A stretch of 64,000 bases of DNA from Sphingomonas sp. CROZ-RG-20F-R02-07 (GCF_022662335.1 NZ_JAKNQJ010000001.1:1-64000); one strand, 5' to 3'; numbered from the stretch's first letter, positions 16,573 through 27,250 are shown. Translations and numbers: made by a program. Notes: a model not told the origin generated them from the sequence alone.

Positions 16573-19026
16573 TCAGTCGCCGAACCACCCGCTTTCGCCG
16601 CCGATGGGCATGCCCGGCGGAATGACCGGCTCGGGCCGCGCGCCCTTGGCGATTTCGCGGGCGAGCCGGGAGTCGTCGCGGAGCAGGGTCGCCATGCCGC
16701 GACACCATTCGGCGTCTTCCCCGTTTCCCTTCACCGCGGCGAAGCGCGCAGCGATCGCTTGCAGCCGGCCATCGAGCACCGCGGCGACGTCGGTCGAAAC
16801 GGTGGGATCGCGCCGGGTCTTGGCCATCGTCAGGATCGTGCGGTGCGCCACTCGCCGCTCGACCGCGTCGCGGCGCTGGTCGATCGCCGCTGCGGTCAGC
16901 TTGTCGAGCAACGTGCCCAAGCCGGGAAGGGAGGGATCGCGCCCGTGCTGGAGGTACACGCGCGTCAGGCGGGACGGCGCGAGCAGCGTGTCCAGCGTCA
17001 CCTGCGCCGCGACGTCGGCGGCGACGAGCGGATCGAACGCCGAGGCGCCGGCAGTGTCGAAAACCTCGGTATCGAACTGGGGGTCCGACCGGCCGTTGAC
17101 GCCCGAGGACAGTGCCAGAGCGAGCGGCCCCGGCACGGTCAGCTCTCTGGCGGACAGGGTCTCCAGCAACGCGTCGAGCGCCGCGTTCTGGTCGGCGGCG
17201 GATGCCGGGGCGGGCGGCGGGCTGCCGTCGCCTGCGACCGCATAGCGGTAGTCGATCCCGCCGATGTTTTTGCCGACCGCGATCACCTCGTAGCGGTGGA
17301 ACAGCCAGATCGGTGCGAATTTGCGCCGCAGATCGGCCAGCGGCTCGCCCCGGTGCAGCACGCCGGGGCCGAAATGGGCGAGCGCCACCCGGCGCACCGC
17401 CATCATCCGCGTCAGATCGGGCGCCTTGTCGTCGCCATCGGTCCACATATTGTCGCCGGGCACCGCGAGATCGGGCGCGCGACCGTCGATATCGGTCATG
17501 TATCTGAGGCCTGCCGCCTGCGCCGCGTCCGCCTTGCGCGCGGCATCGGCGTCGGGATCGACGCCGGGCTTCGGCTGACCGTACAGCCAGTCGACGGTGA
17601 ACTTGTCCCACCGTCCGATGCCGACCGCATAGGCGTCGCCGAGATCGAGCTTGCCATCGACGAGTTTGATCCGCGCGAACGGGTAATCCATCACGGAGCT
17701 GCGATCCTGCGTGCTCCCGGCGAAATTGTGGACGAAGCCGATCGCGTGGCCGACCTCGTGTGCGCCGAGCTGGCGGATGCGCGCGAGCGAGATGCGGATT
17801 GGATCGTTGGGGCCGCCGCCGTTGTCCTGCGCGGTGCCCAGCAGCCCTTCGAAGATGTTGATGTCCTGCCGCAACCGTAATCCTTCGAGAACGACATTGC
17901 CCTTGATGATCTCGCCGGTGCGCGGATCGATCACGCCGCCGCCATAGGACCAGCTCCGCGTCTGCCGCTCGTCCCAGTTGACGATATTGTAGCGGACGTC
18001 CTGCGGATCGGCGCCGGGCGGCAGGATCTTTACCTGGAAGGCATCGATGAACCCCGCGGCCTCGAATGCCTGGTTCCACCACGCGACCCCTTCGGCCAGC
18101 GCGGAGCGGATCGGCTCGGGCGCGGCATTGTCGATATAGAAGACGATCGGCTTCTTGACCGCCGAGCGCGCCGCGCCGGGGTCGATCTTGTCCAGGCGGA
18201 AATGGTTGGCATATTGCTGCACCACATCCTCGCCGAGCGGCGTGCCGAAATCATAGACCTGGGTCGCGTGGGTGCCCGAGCGGATGTCGAACCTGCGCGG
18301 CACGAAGCCGGGTGCGGGAAGCCGGACCAGCGAGTGATGGACGGTGAAGCTGACCTGCCGCCCGTCGGGCGCGATCGTGTCGACCTCGCTGCCCGGCGTA
18401 TCGGAGGCGAAGGTCTGCACCGACTCCATCTCGATATTGTCGGGGAAGATCTTGACCGAAGCCGGATCGGCGGCGCTGAGCGCGTCGACCAGCTTGAACC
18501 CCTTGCCCTCGGTGTTCAGCGCCTCGGCGAGCCGCATCACATCCTTGGTGAGGAACGGCGCCAGATCGACGGTCACGCCGCCATCGGGCGTGGAGGACAC
18601 CGCGTCCAGCATCGCGATCGTGCTGAACGGGAAGCTGTCGCGCACGCCCCGTTCGGTATCGGCATTGCCCGTGCCCTTGTAACGCGGGTTCTCGTAGATC
18701 ACCGCCACCTTCCTGCCCATGCGCCGGAAGGCGAGGAGATGCGTGTCGCCCAGCATGCCGTGATCGATCCGGATCGGTGCCGAGCCGAGCCCGGTCTTGA
18801 TCGCGGTGGAATAAAGGAAGCGCCCCGACATGCCATCGGCCGCGGGCGCGGGCAGGGTGAGCAAGATCCGCCCGGCCTCGGGTTCGACCTTCACCGGCAG
18901 CAGCGCGCCGTCGGCGGGCGCTGCCGGCGCCGCCCAGGACGGCTGTGCTGCGGTCAGCGCCAGACCGAGCGCGACGCCGATCGTCGATCCGCCCCGCAGC
19001 ATGGTGTGCAATCTCGCCATGGCCAT
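16573..19026 (-). CDS. Secreted DUF5117-type zinc metalloprotease
   Basis: An 817-residue exported protein with a signal peptide (cleavage near WAAPAAP). It has the layout of DUF5118/DUF5117 zinc-dependent proteases: an N-terminal beta-rich domain with DSFPFSTIAMLDA, then a metzincin-like catalytic site HEVGHAIGFVHN whose likely zinc ligands are His423, His427 and His433, with Glu424 as base. A Met-turn-like SSVMDYPFARI follows about 15 residues later. The ATG at 19026 is used; a second in-frame Met lies two codons downstream. It is divergent from an Lrp/AsnC regulator gene, which suggests control by amino acid or peptide supply, and sits next to a receptor and an M20 enzyme. Role: periplasmic or extracellular protein breakdown. 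Confidence 0.9.
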   Translation of the reverse strand: MAMARLHTMLRGGSTIGVALGLALTAAQPSWAAPAAPADGALLPVKVEPEAGRILLTLPAPAADGMSGRFLYSTAIKTGLGSAPIRIDHGMLGDTHLLAFRRMGRKVAVIYENPRYKGTGNADTERGVRDSFPFSTIAMLDAVSSTPDGGVTVDLAPFLTKDVMRLAEALNTEGKGFKLVDALSAADPASVKIFPDNIEMESVQTFASDTPGSEVDTIAPDGRQVSFTVHHSLVRLPAPGFVPRRFDIRSGTHATQVYDFGTPLGEDVVQQYANHFRLDKIDPGAARSAVKKPIVFYIDNAAPEPIRSALAEGVAWWNQAFEAAGFIDAFQVKILPPGADPQDVRYNIVNWDERQTRSWSYGGGVIDPRTGEIIKGNVVLEGLRLRQDINIFEGLLGTAQDNGGGPNDPIRISLARIRQLGAHEVGHAIGFVHNFAGSTQDRSSVMDYPFARIKLVDGKLDLGDAYAVGIGRWDKFTVDWLYGQPKPGVDPDADAARKADAAQAAGLRYMTDIDGRAPDLAVPGDNMWTDGDDKAPDLTRMMAVRRVALAHFGPGVLHRGEPLADLRRKFAPIWLFHRYEVIAVGKNIGGIDYRYAVAGDGSPPPAPASAADQNAALDALLETLSARELTVPGPLALALSSGVNGRSDPQFDTEVFDTAGASAFDPLVAADVAAQVTLDTLLAPSRLTRVYLQHGRDPSLPGLGTLLDKLTAAAIDQRRDAVERRVAHRTILTMAKTRRDPTVSTDVAAVLDGRLQAIAARFAAVKGNGEDAEWCRGMATLLRDDSRLAREIAKGARPEPVIPPGMPIGGESGWFGD

Positions 19027-19140
19027 CCCTCTTCGCTCTCGCCCGCCGAGGAGCCTATCACGACCAGGATTGCGTGTTCCGACATTTTCAGAACAAATCG
19101 GCAGGGTGAGCGATGAATTCCATCATGGAGGCTGCCGGCT

Positions 19141-19635
19141 ATGAACGAAATGATCCTGACCGACCTGGATCGGACCGACTTTCGCCTACTTCGTGAGATC
19201 AGCGAAGATGGCCGCCTGTCCGACGTGGCGCTCGGCGAGCGCGTTCACCTGTCGAGCACGGCGGCCGCCCGGCGGCGGCGGATCCTGGAGGAGCGCGGTG
19301 CGATCGCCCGCTATTCGGCGACGCTGGACCTCAACCGGCTCGGAATCGGCATCGTCGTGCACGTCGCCATCGAACTGCGCTCGCAGGCGGAGGAGGTGCT
19401 CAACGAGTTCGAGGCCGCCGTCGTCAAATGCCCCTCGATGACCTATTGCAGCTTCGTCTCGGGCGACACCGACTTCATGATGATCGTCCATGTCCGGTCG
19501 TTCGAGGATTATGACCGGGTCTATCGCAGCGAATTGTCCACGCTGCCCCATGTCGCCAAGATCCGCAGCAGTTTCGTGATGCGGCATGTCGCGAAACGCA
19601 TCGTACCGCCGGTGCTGTTCGCCGGCATCCTGTAG
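19141..19635 (+). CDS. Lrp/AsnC family transcriptional regulator
   Basis: A 164-residue feast/famine regulator. Residues about 8-55 form the winged helix-turn-helix (DRTDFRLLREISEDGRLSDV, then VHLSSTAAARRRRILEERG); residues about 70-150 form the RAM/AsnC ligand domain (VVHVAIELRS, CSFVSGDTDFMMIVHVRS). Lrp-type proteins bind amino acids and regulate their transport and breakdown. It is divergent from the metalloprotease gene (114 bp between starts) and upstream of the receptor and amidohydrolase genes, so it probably controls this peptide-use cluster. Length and domains are complete. Confidence 0.93.
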   Translation: MNEMILTDLDRTDFRLLREISEDGRLSDVALGERVHLSSTAAARRRRILEERGAIARYSATLDLNRLGIGIVVHVAIELRSQAEEVLNEFEAAVVKCPSMTYCSFVSGDTDFMMIVHVRSFEDYDRVYRSELSTLPHVAKIRSSFVMRHVAKRIVPPVLFAGIL

Positions 19636-20016
19636 GCGATTCGGGCCTGGGAGCCCGGCCCGGTGGCTTTCCCGATCCTCGAACGTGCCGGCGCAGGATC
19701 TCGGCAACGATCCAGCCTTTTACGCAGGAAACCACCTCCACGCTTGCCAATGAGCAACGAATTTAACGAGAAGCTGCGCAACCGTTAGGGCAATATTACA
19801 TCACCAAGAAAGCAGAACGCGCAAGATTATAGCGCGCTTTCCTGGGAACAGCCCGATCGGTGCCCGGCAAACCGGGATCGTGGGCGGAACGGTACGAGTC
19901 GCGACATAACGCACGAATGCGCGGTCGCGCTCGAGCCGGACTTCGGTCCGTCCGTTTCGACGCATCGGGGAGAGGATCGTCCTTGGCACGGCATGTCGTC
20001 AAAAGGGGGCCTCGTT
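19636..20016. other. Promoter region of the TonB-dependent receptor
   Basis: About 380 bp without a gene. A GC-rich stem (cgggcctgggagcccgg, 19643-19659) just after the lrp-type stop may end that transcript. The AT-rich tract around 19785-19840 is the likely promoter area of the receptor gene. No recognisable operator. Confidence 0.4.
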
Positions 20017-22989
20017 GTGGAAATAGTCTCGAATTGGATCGGCGGATATCGGCCGCGATCATACCTGCGGGCCGCTCTGCTTGCGGGCGGCGCCACCGCG
20101 ACGCTGATCCTGGCTGGGCAAGCCGGCGCACAGACCTTAGCGCCACCCTTGTCGGCCGTGGCGTCGAGCGCGGCCCCGGCGCAAGTCGTGCCGGCGGATC
20201 CGCCGATCGCGCCGCCCCCCGCCGCCGACGAGGCGATGATGCCCGGGAACGAGATCACCGTGACCGGCAGCCGCATCGTCCGAGACGGCTATAGCGCTCC
20301 CACCCCGGTCACCGTGCTGGGGGCGGCGGATATCGCCGCGCAGGCGCCGGCCAACATCTCGGACTTCGTCAACCAGCTTCCCGCGATCACCGCGGGCGGC
20401 AGCACCTCGTCGAACAGCTCGGGCAGCCTTTCCAACGGCATCGCCGGAATCAACTCGGTCAATCTGCGCGGCCTGGGCGCGGGGCGCACCCTGGTGTTGC
20501 TCGACGGCCAGCGCTCGGTCGCCTCCGCGGTCAACGGGGTGGTCGACGTCAACACCTTCCCGCAGGACCTGATCGAGCGCGTCGAAGTGGTGACCGGGGG
20601 CGCTTCCGCGCAATATGGGTCGGACGCGGTCGGCGGTGTCATCAACTTCATCCTCGACAAGAAGTTCAAGGGCTTCAAGGTCTCGGCGGACGAGGGGCTC
20701 TCGACCTATGGCGACGGCCACAACTACACGTTCAGCGCGAGCGCCGGGCTGTCGTTTCTGGACGATCGGCTCCACGTCCTGCTCAACGGCGAATATTTCC
20801 ATCAGGACGGCGTTCCGACCATCGATCGCGCCTGGAACGGCAGCGGCTATTTTCAGATCAACAACCCGGCTTATACCGCCACGAACGGCCAGCCGCAGCG
20901 GCTCGTCGGCGCAGGCTTCGCGCCAGCGACCTATACCGCCGGCGGCCTGATCGCCTCGGGGCCGCTGCGCGGGACCTATTTCCTCGGCCCCGGCGTCACG
21001 GGTCAGCTCAACTACGGCACCACCAACACCGTCTCCAGCCCGTGGATGATCGGCGGCGACGGTGCGACGACGCTGGCGGGCCATGTCGGCACCAACTCGC
21101 TGTTGCCGACCGAAGAGCGGATCAGCGTGTTCGACCGCACGGCGTTCGACCTGACCGACGCTATCCAGATCTACGGGCAATTCTCCTGGAACCGCTATCA
21201 GGGGCAGAGCTTCTACCAGCAGACGCCCAGCACGGGCGTCTCCATCCGCAGCGACAATGCCTATCTGACCAGCCTGTACCCGCAGGTCGCCGCGCTGATG
21301 CGCGCCAACAATCTCGGCACGATCACCATCGGCACCAGCAATGCCGGCTTTCCGGTGCCCGGCAACGACAACAGCCGCGAGGTGTTCCGCTATGTCGCGG
21401 GCGCGACGGGCCGGTTCGCGCTGTTCGGGCGCGACTGGAAATGGGACGCCTATTACCAGCACGGCGTCACCAAGGCGCATGAGGAGCTGACCAACACCTG
21501 GAACAACGCACGCATGGCGTTGGCGCAGGATGCGGTCTTCTCGGGCGGGCAGATCGTCTGCCGCTCCACGCTGACCAATCCGGCGAATGGCTGCGTGCCG
21601 ATCGACCGGCTCGGCACCGGCGGCCCGTCCGCGGCGGCGCTCGCCTATATCTATGGCGGCCAGCAGCCCTATCGCGACGAGACGATCAAGCAGGACGTCG
21701 GCTCCGCCAGCGTGAACGGCGAATTGTTCAACCTGCCCGGCGGCCCAATCGCGATCGCGCTGGGCGGCGAATGGCGCAAGGAGCAGATCGACGGCTATGT
21801 CGATCCGCAGTTCAACAGCGGCTGGCTCTACGGCAACTATCTGGTCAACAAGGGCGAATACAACGTCAAGGAAGGCTTCGTCGAGATCGACGCGCCGCTG
21901 TTCAAGGGCTTCACCGTCAACGCGGCGGGGCGCTACACCGATTACTCGACCTCGGGCGCAGTGCAGACCTGGAAAGCAGGTGCGACCTATTCGCCCGTGC
22001 CCGACATCAAGTTCCGCGGCACGTACAGCCACGACATCCGCGCACCCAATCTGCAGGAACTGTTCGCGGCCGGGACCGCGCGGACCAACACCGTCATCCT
22101 GCCGGCCAATTCCCCGCTCGGTGCCGGCAACTACCAGTTCATCGAAAACACCGTCGGCAATCGCAACCTCAAGCCGGAAAAGGCCAATACCTGGACCGCC
22201 GGTGTGGTCATGACGCCGCGCTTCCTGCCCGGCTTCACCGCGTCGTTCGACTATTACGACATCAGGATCACCGATGCGATCGGATCGATCACGTCGCAGA
22301 ACACCGTCGATTTCTGCTATACCGGCGTCACGGCCTATTGCTCGAACATCGCCTATGGCAACGGCGCGCTGAGCGCGATCACGATCCAGCCCTTCAACTT
22401 CGCCAGCCAGCGCGAAAAGGGCTTCGACATCGAGGCGAGCTACCGCACCGAACTGTCCGCCATCTCGCCCAAGCTGCCGGGTGCGTTCAGCATCCACAGC
22501 GCGATCACCCACTATATCTCCAACGTGATCGACAACGGGATCTTCCCGGTCGACTATGCCGGGGTGAACGGCGGCAGCCTGTCGGGCACATACAGCGAAC
22601 CGAGCTGGGTCTACCGCGTCAGCGCGTTCTACGAAATCGATCCGCTGACCTTCAATCTGGTCGGGCGCGGGTTCAGCTCGGGCGTCTACGGCAACGACTA
22701 TGTCCAGTGCACGTCGAACTGCCCCACTTCGACCACGCGGTACCGCACGATCAACGACAATCATATCGACGGCATCACCTATTTCGATGCCTCGGTGAGC
22801 GTCAGGATCAAGGCGGCCGGCCATGACGGCGCGCTCACCTTCGTCGTCAACAACATGTTCAACCGGGCGCCGGTGCTGATCGGCAACGGGCCGGACGGCA
22901 ACAACGTGCCCGCCTATTCGCAGACCAACCGCTCGCTCTACGACGTGGTCGGCCGCGTCTTCCGCGTCTCCACCAAATTCCGGTTCTGA
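20017..22989 (+). CDS. TonB-dependent receptor (outer membrane)
   Basis: A large outer-membrane transporter powered by TonB-ExbBD. After a signal peptide (hydrophobic segment ending AGQAGAQT) comes a Pro/Ala linker, a TonB-box-like EITVTGSRIVRD, the plug domain (ISDFVNQLPAITAGG, GLGAGRTLVLLDGQR, VEVVTGGASAQYGSDAVGGV) and a 22-strand barrel ending in an aromatic Phe (VSTKFRF). The plug is of the type common in sphingomonad receptors for oligomers and peptides. I prefer the GTG at 20017, behind aaaggggg with 7-base spacing; an in-frame ATG at 19993 would add eight residues. The M20 amidohydrolase gene follows by 29 bp, so the ligand is probably a peptide or amide. Confidence 0.92.
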   Translation: MEIVSNWIGGYRPRSYLRAALLAGGATATLILAGQAGAQTLAPPLSAVASSAAPAQVVPADPPIAPPPAADEAMMPGNEITVTGSRIVRDGYSAPTPVTVLGAADIAAQAPANISDFVNQLPAITAGGSTSSNSSGSLSNGIAGINSVNLRGLGAGRTLVLLDGQRSVASAVNGVVDVNTFPQDLIERVEVVTGGASAQYGSDAVGGVINFILDKKFKGFKVSADEGLSTYGDGHNYTFSASAGLSFLDDRLHVLLNGEYFHQDGVPTIDRAWNGSGYFQINNPAYTATNGQPQRLVGAGFAPATYTAGGLIASGPLRGTYFLGPGVTGQLNYGTTNTVSSPWMIGGDGATTLAGHVGTNSLLPTEERISVFDRTAFDLTDAIQIYGQFSWNRYQGQSFYQQTPSTGVSIRSDNAYLTSLYPQVAALMRANNLGTITIGTSNAGFPVPGNDNSREVFRYVAGATGRFALFGRDWKWDAYYQHGVTKAHEELTNTWNNARMALAQDAVFSGGQIVCRSTLTNPANGCVPIDRLGTGGPSAAALAYIYGGQQPYRDETIKQDVGSASVNGELFNLPGGPIAIALGGEWRKEQIDGYVDPQFNSGWLYGNYLVNKGEYNVKEGFVEIDAPLFKGFTVNAAGRYTDYSTSGAVQTWKAGATYSPVPDIKFRGTYSHDIRAPNLQELFAAGTARTNTVILPANSPLGAGNYQFIENTVGNRNLKPEKANTWTAGVVMTPRFLPGFTASFDYYDIRITDAIGSITSQNTVDFCYTGVTAYCSNIAYGNGALSAITIQPFNFASQREKGFDIEASYRTELSAISPKLPGAFSIHSAITHYISNVIDNGIFPVDYAGVNGGSLSGTYSEPSWVYRVSAFYEIDPLTFNLVGRGFSSGVYGNDYVQCTSNCPTSTTRYRTINDNHIDGITYFDASVSVRIKAAGHDGALTFVVNNMFNRAPVLIGNGPDGNNVPAYSQTNRSLYDVVGRVFRVSTKFRF

Positions 22990-23018
22990 TCGCTCCCGCA
23001 CAACCAGAGGCTTTGCTC

Positions 23019-24602
23019 ATGATCCATTTTCGAAAGACCCTGCTGGCCGCGCTGATGGCCTCGACGCTCTATGCTCCGGCCGCGCAGGCCGCCGCGGGAA
23101 AGGCGCTGAAGGCGGAAGTCGCCGCCGGCGTCGATGCCCAGACCAAGCAGATCCAGGTGATGGTCGACCAGGTGTTCAGCTATGCCGAGCCCGGCTTCCA
23201 GGAGGTGCGCACCTCGGCCTATCTCGAGGACATTCTCGAAAAGAACGGCTTCACCGTCACGCGCGGCGTGGCGGGGATCCCGACCGCCTTCACCGCGACC
23301 TGGGGTTCGGGCGGGCCGCTGATCGCGCTGGGCAGCGATATCGACGATCTGCTCGGCGTTTCGCAGGTGCCGGGCATCCCCAACATCAAGCCGCTGGTGG
23401 CGGGCGCGCCGGGGCATGGCGAGGGCCATAATTCGGGCATGCCGCTCGTCATCGCCGCCGCGATCGCGACCAAGGCTGTCATGGAGAAGAACCACATCCC
23501 CGGCCGCCTGATGATCTGGCCAGGCGTCGCCGAGGAGTTGCTCGCGACCAAGGCCTATTATGTCCGCGCCGGCCTGTTCAACGGCGTCGACGCCTGCATC
23601 TTCAACCATGTCGGAAGCGACTTCACCACGGCCTATGGCGATCTCGGCATGAACGGGATGGTGTCGGTGGAATATACCTTCCACGGCAAGACCGCGCATG
23701 CCGCGGGCGATCCCTGGGACGGCCGCAGCGCGCTCGACGGCGTCGAGATCATGGACACCGCCTGGAACTTCCGCCGCGAGCATCTGCCCGTCACGCAGCG
23801 CTCGCACTATGTCATCACCGATGGCGGCGATCAGCCCAATGTGGTGCCGGGCAAGGCCTCGGTCTGGTATTATTTCCGCGATCGCACCTTCGGTGCCGTC
23901 CGCAGCCTCTATGATACCGGCAACGAGATTGCCGAGGCCGCGGCCAAGGCGACCGGCACCACCGTGACGCGCCAGGTGCTCGGCTATGCCGCGCCTGACT
24001 GGGGCAACAAGCCGCTCGCCGAGGCCGCCTATGCCAACATCCAGGCGGTGGGCATGCCCAAATGGTCCGCCGACGACCAGGCCTTCGCCAAGGCCGTGCA
24101 GACCGTCAACACCCGCAAGATCGAGCCGCTGCACGACAAGGTGACCGCGCTGTCCACGCCCGAGAATCGGCCGCAGTCGCTGGGTGGGGGCTCGGACGAT
24201 ATCGGCGACATCATGTGGACGGTGCCGACGATTACGATCCGCTACCCCTCCAACATCCCCAACACGATCGGCCACAACGTGACCTCGGCCATGGCGATGG
24301 CCACGCCGATCGCGCACAAGGGCGTGGTGGTGGGCGCCAAGGCGCTGGCGATGACCGTGCTCGATCTGATGACCACGCCCAGGATCCTCAGCGACGCCAA
24401 GGCCTATTTCACCGACGTTCAGCTCAAGGCCGATCATTATGATCCGGTGCTGACCCCCGCGGACAAGCCCGCCATCTGGCTGAACACCAAGACGATGAAG
24501 GAACTGCGGCCCGCGATGGAGAAATATTACTATGATCCGGCGAAGTACCCGACCTATCTCGATCAACTGGGGATCAAATATCCGACGCTGACGCCGCAGT
24601 GA
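23019..24602 (+). CDS. Exported M20 family amidohydrolase
   Basis: A 527-residue metallopeptidase-fold enzyme related to aminobenzoyl-glutamate utilisation protein B (AbgB) and other M20 amidohydrolases. It has a signal peptide ending AAQAAA. Metal-site elements are SDIDDLLG, GHGEGHNSGM, PGVAEELLATK and a late GHNVTSAM; the lid domain starts around MVSVEYTFHGKTAHA. The ATG at 23019 follows agagg at a good distance, so a TTG six bases earlier is not needed. Cotranscribed with the TonB-dependent receptor. Predicted to cleave acylated or amide-linked amino acids after import into the periplasm; exact substrate unknown. Confidence 0.9.
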   Translation: MIHFRKTLLAALMASTLYAPAAQAAAGKALKAEVAAGVDAQTKQIQVMVDQVFSYAEPGFQEVRTSAYLEDILEKNGFTVTRGVAGIPTAFTATWGSGGPLIALGSDIDDLLGVSQVPGIPNIKPLVAGAPGHGEGHNSGMPLVIAAAIATKAVMEKNHIPGRLMIWPGVAEELLATKAYYVRAGLFNGVDACIFNHVGSDFTTAYGDLGMNGMVSVEYTFHGKTAHAAGDPWDGRSALDGVEIMDTAWNFRREHLPVTQRSHYVITDGGDQPNVVPGKASVWYYFRDRTFGAVRSLYDTGNEIAEAAAKATGTTVTRQVLGYAAPDWGNKPLAEAAYANIQAVGMPKWSADDQAFAKAVQTVNTRKIEPLHDKVTALSTPENRPQSLGGGSDDIGDIMWTVPTITIRYPSNIPNTIGHNVTSAMAMATPIAHKGVVVGAKALAMTVLDLMTTPRILSDAKAYFTDVQLKADHYDPVLTPADKPAIWLNTKTMKELRPAMEKYYYDPAKYPTYLDQLGIKYPTLTPQ

Positions 24603-24645
24603 CGTTCGCCGAATACCGCTGGCATCACCGGCGCTCGCGCCGGGA

Positions 24646-24720
24646 TGGTGACCCCTACGAGAATCGAACTCGTGCTTTCGCCGTGAGAGGGCGACGTCCT
24701 AACCGCTAGACGAAGGGGCC
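24646..24720 (-). tRNA. tRNA-Glu (anticodon CUC)
   Basis: Read on the minus strand it starts ggccccttcgtctagcgg and ends in an encoded CCA. The 7-bp acceptor stem includes one G-U pair, the T-arm has gttcgattc, and the anticodon loop ctctcac places CTC at positions 34-36. It lies between the M20 gene and the DAHP synthase gene, on the strand of the latter. Confidence 0.95.
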
Positions 24721-24805
24721 GTATGCGGGTGAGCGGCGCGTCTAGGCGGCGGCGCGGGCGGCGTCAAGCGGCATCGTGCCGCCCCGCCGCCCGCGCGGCC
24801 CGCTC

Positions 24806-26179
24806 TCAGGCGGCGACCTTACGCCGTTCCGCCATCTCGGCGTTGAGCATCTCGGCGAGCAGGAACGCCAGTTCCAGGCTCTGCCCCGCATTCAGCCGTG
24901 GATCGCAATGCGTGTGGTAGCGGTCCGCCAGGCTCTGCTCGGTCACGTCCACCGCGCCCCCGGTGCATTCGGTGACGTTCTGCCCCGTCATCTCGGCATG
25001 GATGCCGCCGGCATGCGTGCCCTCGGCGCGGTGCACCGCGAAGAAGCCGCGCACCTCGGTCAGGATGCGGTCGAACGGCCGCGTCTTGTAGCCGGTCATC
25101 GCTTTCACCGTATTGCCGTGCATCGGATCGCACGACCAGACGACCGGATGCCCCTCGCGCGTGACCGCACGGACGAGGCGGGGCAGGGCGGCCTCGATCT
25201 TGTCATGGCCATAGCGCGTGATGAGCGTCATCCGCCCGGGCACGCGGCCCGGATTGAGCGTGTCGAGCATCCGCAGCAGCGCGTCGGGCTCGAGGCTCGG
25301 CCCGCATTTGATGCCGATCGGATTGCCGATGCCGCGCAGATACTCGACATGCGCGCTGCCCTCGAACCGGGTGCGATCGCCGATCCACAGGAAATGCGCC
25401 GAGGTGTCGTACCAGTCGCCGGTCAGCGAATCCTGCCGCGTCAACGCCTGCTCATAGGGAAGCAGCAGCGCCTCGTGGCTGGTGTAGAAGCTGGTCTGCG
25501 CGAGCTGCGGCACGGTTTCGTAATCGATCCCGCACGCCGCCATGAATTCGAGCGCCTCGCCGATCCGGTCCGCGGTCTCGGCATATTTGCGGCTCCACGG
25601 GCTGCGGCCCATGAAATCGTGAGTCCAGCGATGGACCTGGTGGAGATTGGCATAGCCGCCGCTGGCGAAGGCGCGCAGCAGGTTGAGCGTGGCGGCGCTT
25701 TGCGAATAGGCGCGGATCATACGCTGCGGATCGGGCGCGCGCGATTCCGGCGTGAAGCCGATATCGTTGACGTTGTCGCCGCGGTAGCTCGGCAGCTCCA
25801 CGCCGTCGATCGTCTCGGTGGCGGTGGAGCGCGGCTTGGCGAACTGTCCCGCCATCCGGCCGAGCTTCACCACCGGCAGCTTGGAGGCATAGGTGAGGAC
25901 GACCGACATCTGGAGGATTACGCGGAACGTGTCGCGGATGTTGTTCGCGCTGTGCTCGGCGAAGCTCTCGGCGCAATCGCCGCCCTGGAGCAGGAACGCC
26001 TTGCCCTCGGCCACGCGCGCCAGCTCGGCGGTCAGGTTGCGTGCCTCGCCCGCGAAGACGAGCGGCGGATAGGTGGCGAGCGTCGCGGTGGCGGCGTCGA
26101 GCGCGGCGGCGTCGGGATAGTCGGGAAGCTGGCGGGCTTCGGCCCGTGTCCAGCTGTCGGGGGCCCAGTTCGCGGCCAT
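24806..26179 (-). CDS. aroG: Class II DAHP synthase
   Basis: 3-deoxy-7-phosphoheptulonate synthase condenses phosphoenolpyruvate with erythrose 4-phosphate, the first step of the shikimate pathway. The 457-residue product has the plant/bacterial class II signature: [11 protein letters not shown] near the N-terminus (metal-ligand Cys), [32 protein letters not shown] and [10 protein letters not shown], with [15 protein letters not shown] near the end. The start at 26179 ([10 protein letters not shown]) fits the usual family N-terminus; an upstream Met at 26215 would add 12 residues without homology. An open frame continues far upstream on this strand but is only the shadow of the dehydrogenase gene. 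It is monocistronic or follows that gene by 74 bp. Confidence 0.95.
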   Translation of the reverse strand: MAANWAPDSWTRAEARQLPDYPDAAALDAATATLATYPPLVFAGEARNLTAELARVAEGKAFLLQGGDCAESFAEHSANNIRDTFRVILQMSVVLTYASKLPVVKLGRMAGQFAKPRSTATETIDGVELPSYRGDNVNDIGFTPESRAPDPQRMIRAYSQSAATLNLLRAFASGGYANLHQVHRWTHDFMGRSPWSRKYAETADRIGEALEFMAACGIDYETVPQLAQTSFYTSHEALLLPYEQALTRQDSLTGDWYDTSAHFLWIGDRTRFEGSAHVEYLRGIGNPIGIKCGPSLEPDALLRMLDTLNPGRVPGRMTLITRYGHDKIEAALPRLVRAVTREGHPVVWSCDPMHGNTVKAMTGYKTRPFDRILTEVRGFFAVHRAEGTHAGGIHAEMTGQNVTECTGGAVDVTEQSLADRYHTHCDPRLNAGQSLELAFLLAEMLNAEMAERRKVAA

Positions 26180-26253
26180 GTCACGTCGTCCGATGATGAA
26201 GGGAGGCATTTCCATGCGCCAAAAGCGCCGCAGACGCAACGAAGCTTTCCTCG

Positions 26254-27189
26254 TCAATAGCCGGCGGCGAGATCGACGACGTTCTTCATCGGCCTGTTCT
26301 CGCGCCATGCCGCCAGGTTTTCGAGGAACAGCACGGCGGCGCGGCGAAACATCGTCGTCTGGCTGCGTCCCGACAGATGCATGGTCACCATCGTGTTCGG
26401 TGTGTCCCAGATCGGATGGTCGGCCGGCAGGGGCTCGGGATCGGTCGGATCGAGAAAGGCCCCCGCGATCGTCTTCGTCGTCAGCGCCGCGATCAGGGCA
26501 TCCTCGTCGATCATGTCGCCGCGCGCGATGTTGATGAGCCAAGCGGTGGGTTTCATCGCCGCGAGCTCCGCCTCGCCGATCAGCGCCTTGGTGGTCTGCG
26601 TCGACGGGGCGGCGAGGATGACCCAGTCGAACGTGCCGAGCCTGTCGCGCCATTCGTCGGGCGTCAGCAGGCCATCGCCGCCCGATCGGGTGACGCCTGT
26701 CACCGCGACGCCGAACGCGGCCAGCCGTTCGCCGATCGCGCGCCCGATCGATCCATAGCCGATCACGAGCGCACGGGTATCGGACAGTTCGATCTTGCCC
26801 GGCGCGTCGCCCAGCCATTCGTGGCGGTCGTGCGCGCGGACGACTTCGTCGAAGCGCTTGGCGGCCACGAGCACGCCCATCACCGCATATTCGGCGACCG
26901 CGATCGCCAGGATGCCGGCGCCGTTGGTGACGACCGTACCTTGTCGGGCGAGCGCCCCCAGATCGAGCGACTCCAGCCCGGCGATTGCGGTAAAGAGCCA
27001 TTTCAGCTTTCCGCCCGCCGCGACCGCCTCTTGGGTCAGGCCATGGGGGAGCAGGTCGACCCATGCGATATCCGCATCGGCGACGGCGGCGACCGCTTGC
27101 TCGCGCGTCGCGACCCAAACGACTTCGATATCGTCGGGCAGACGGTCGGCGAGCAGCGTACGCGTGAAGGCGGGGAGGACGGCTTTCAT
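26254..27189 (-). CDS. D-isomer-specific 2-hydroxyacid dehydrogenase
   Basis: An NAD(P)-dependent oxidoreductase of 311 residues interconverting a 2-oxo acid and its D-2-hydroxy acid. It shows the nucleotide-binding motif [10 protein letters not shown], the catalytic Arg in NIARGDMID, an acidic stretch [15 protein letters not shown] and the catalytic His in MHLSGRS, where most relatives have PHISG. Start chosen at Met 27189 ([10 protein letters not shown]); a Met two codons upstream is equally possible, while longer readings run into the regulatory palindrome. It is divergent from ahcY and upstream of the DAHP synthase gene. Substrate is not evident. Confidence 0.88.
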   Translation of the reverse strand: MKAVLPAFTRTLLADRLPDDIEVVWVATREQAVAAVADADIAWVDLLPHGLTQEAVAAGGKLKWLFTAIAGLESLDLGALARQGTVVTNGAGILAIAVAEYAVMGVLVAAKRFDEVVRAHDRHEWLGDAPGKIELSDTRALVIGYGSIGRAIGERLAAFGVAVTGVTRSGGDGLLTPDEWRDRLGTFDWVILAAPSTQTTKALIGEAELAAMKPTAWLINIARGDMIDEDALIAALTTKTIAGAFLDPTDPEPLPADHPIWDTPNTMVTMHLSGRSQTTMFRRAAVLFLENLAAWRENRPMKNVVDLAAGY

Positions 27190-27250
27190 GGCCATCGTTC
27201 TGCACATGGGGTTGCCGCACCGTCCAGCCCCACCGGCCAGCGGCGATGAC

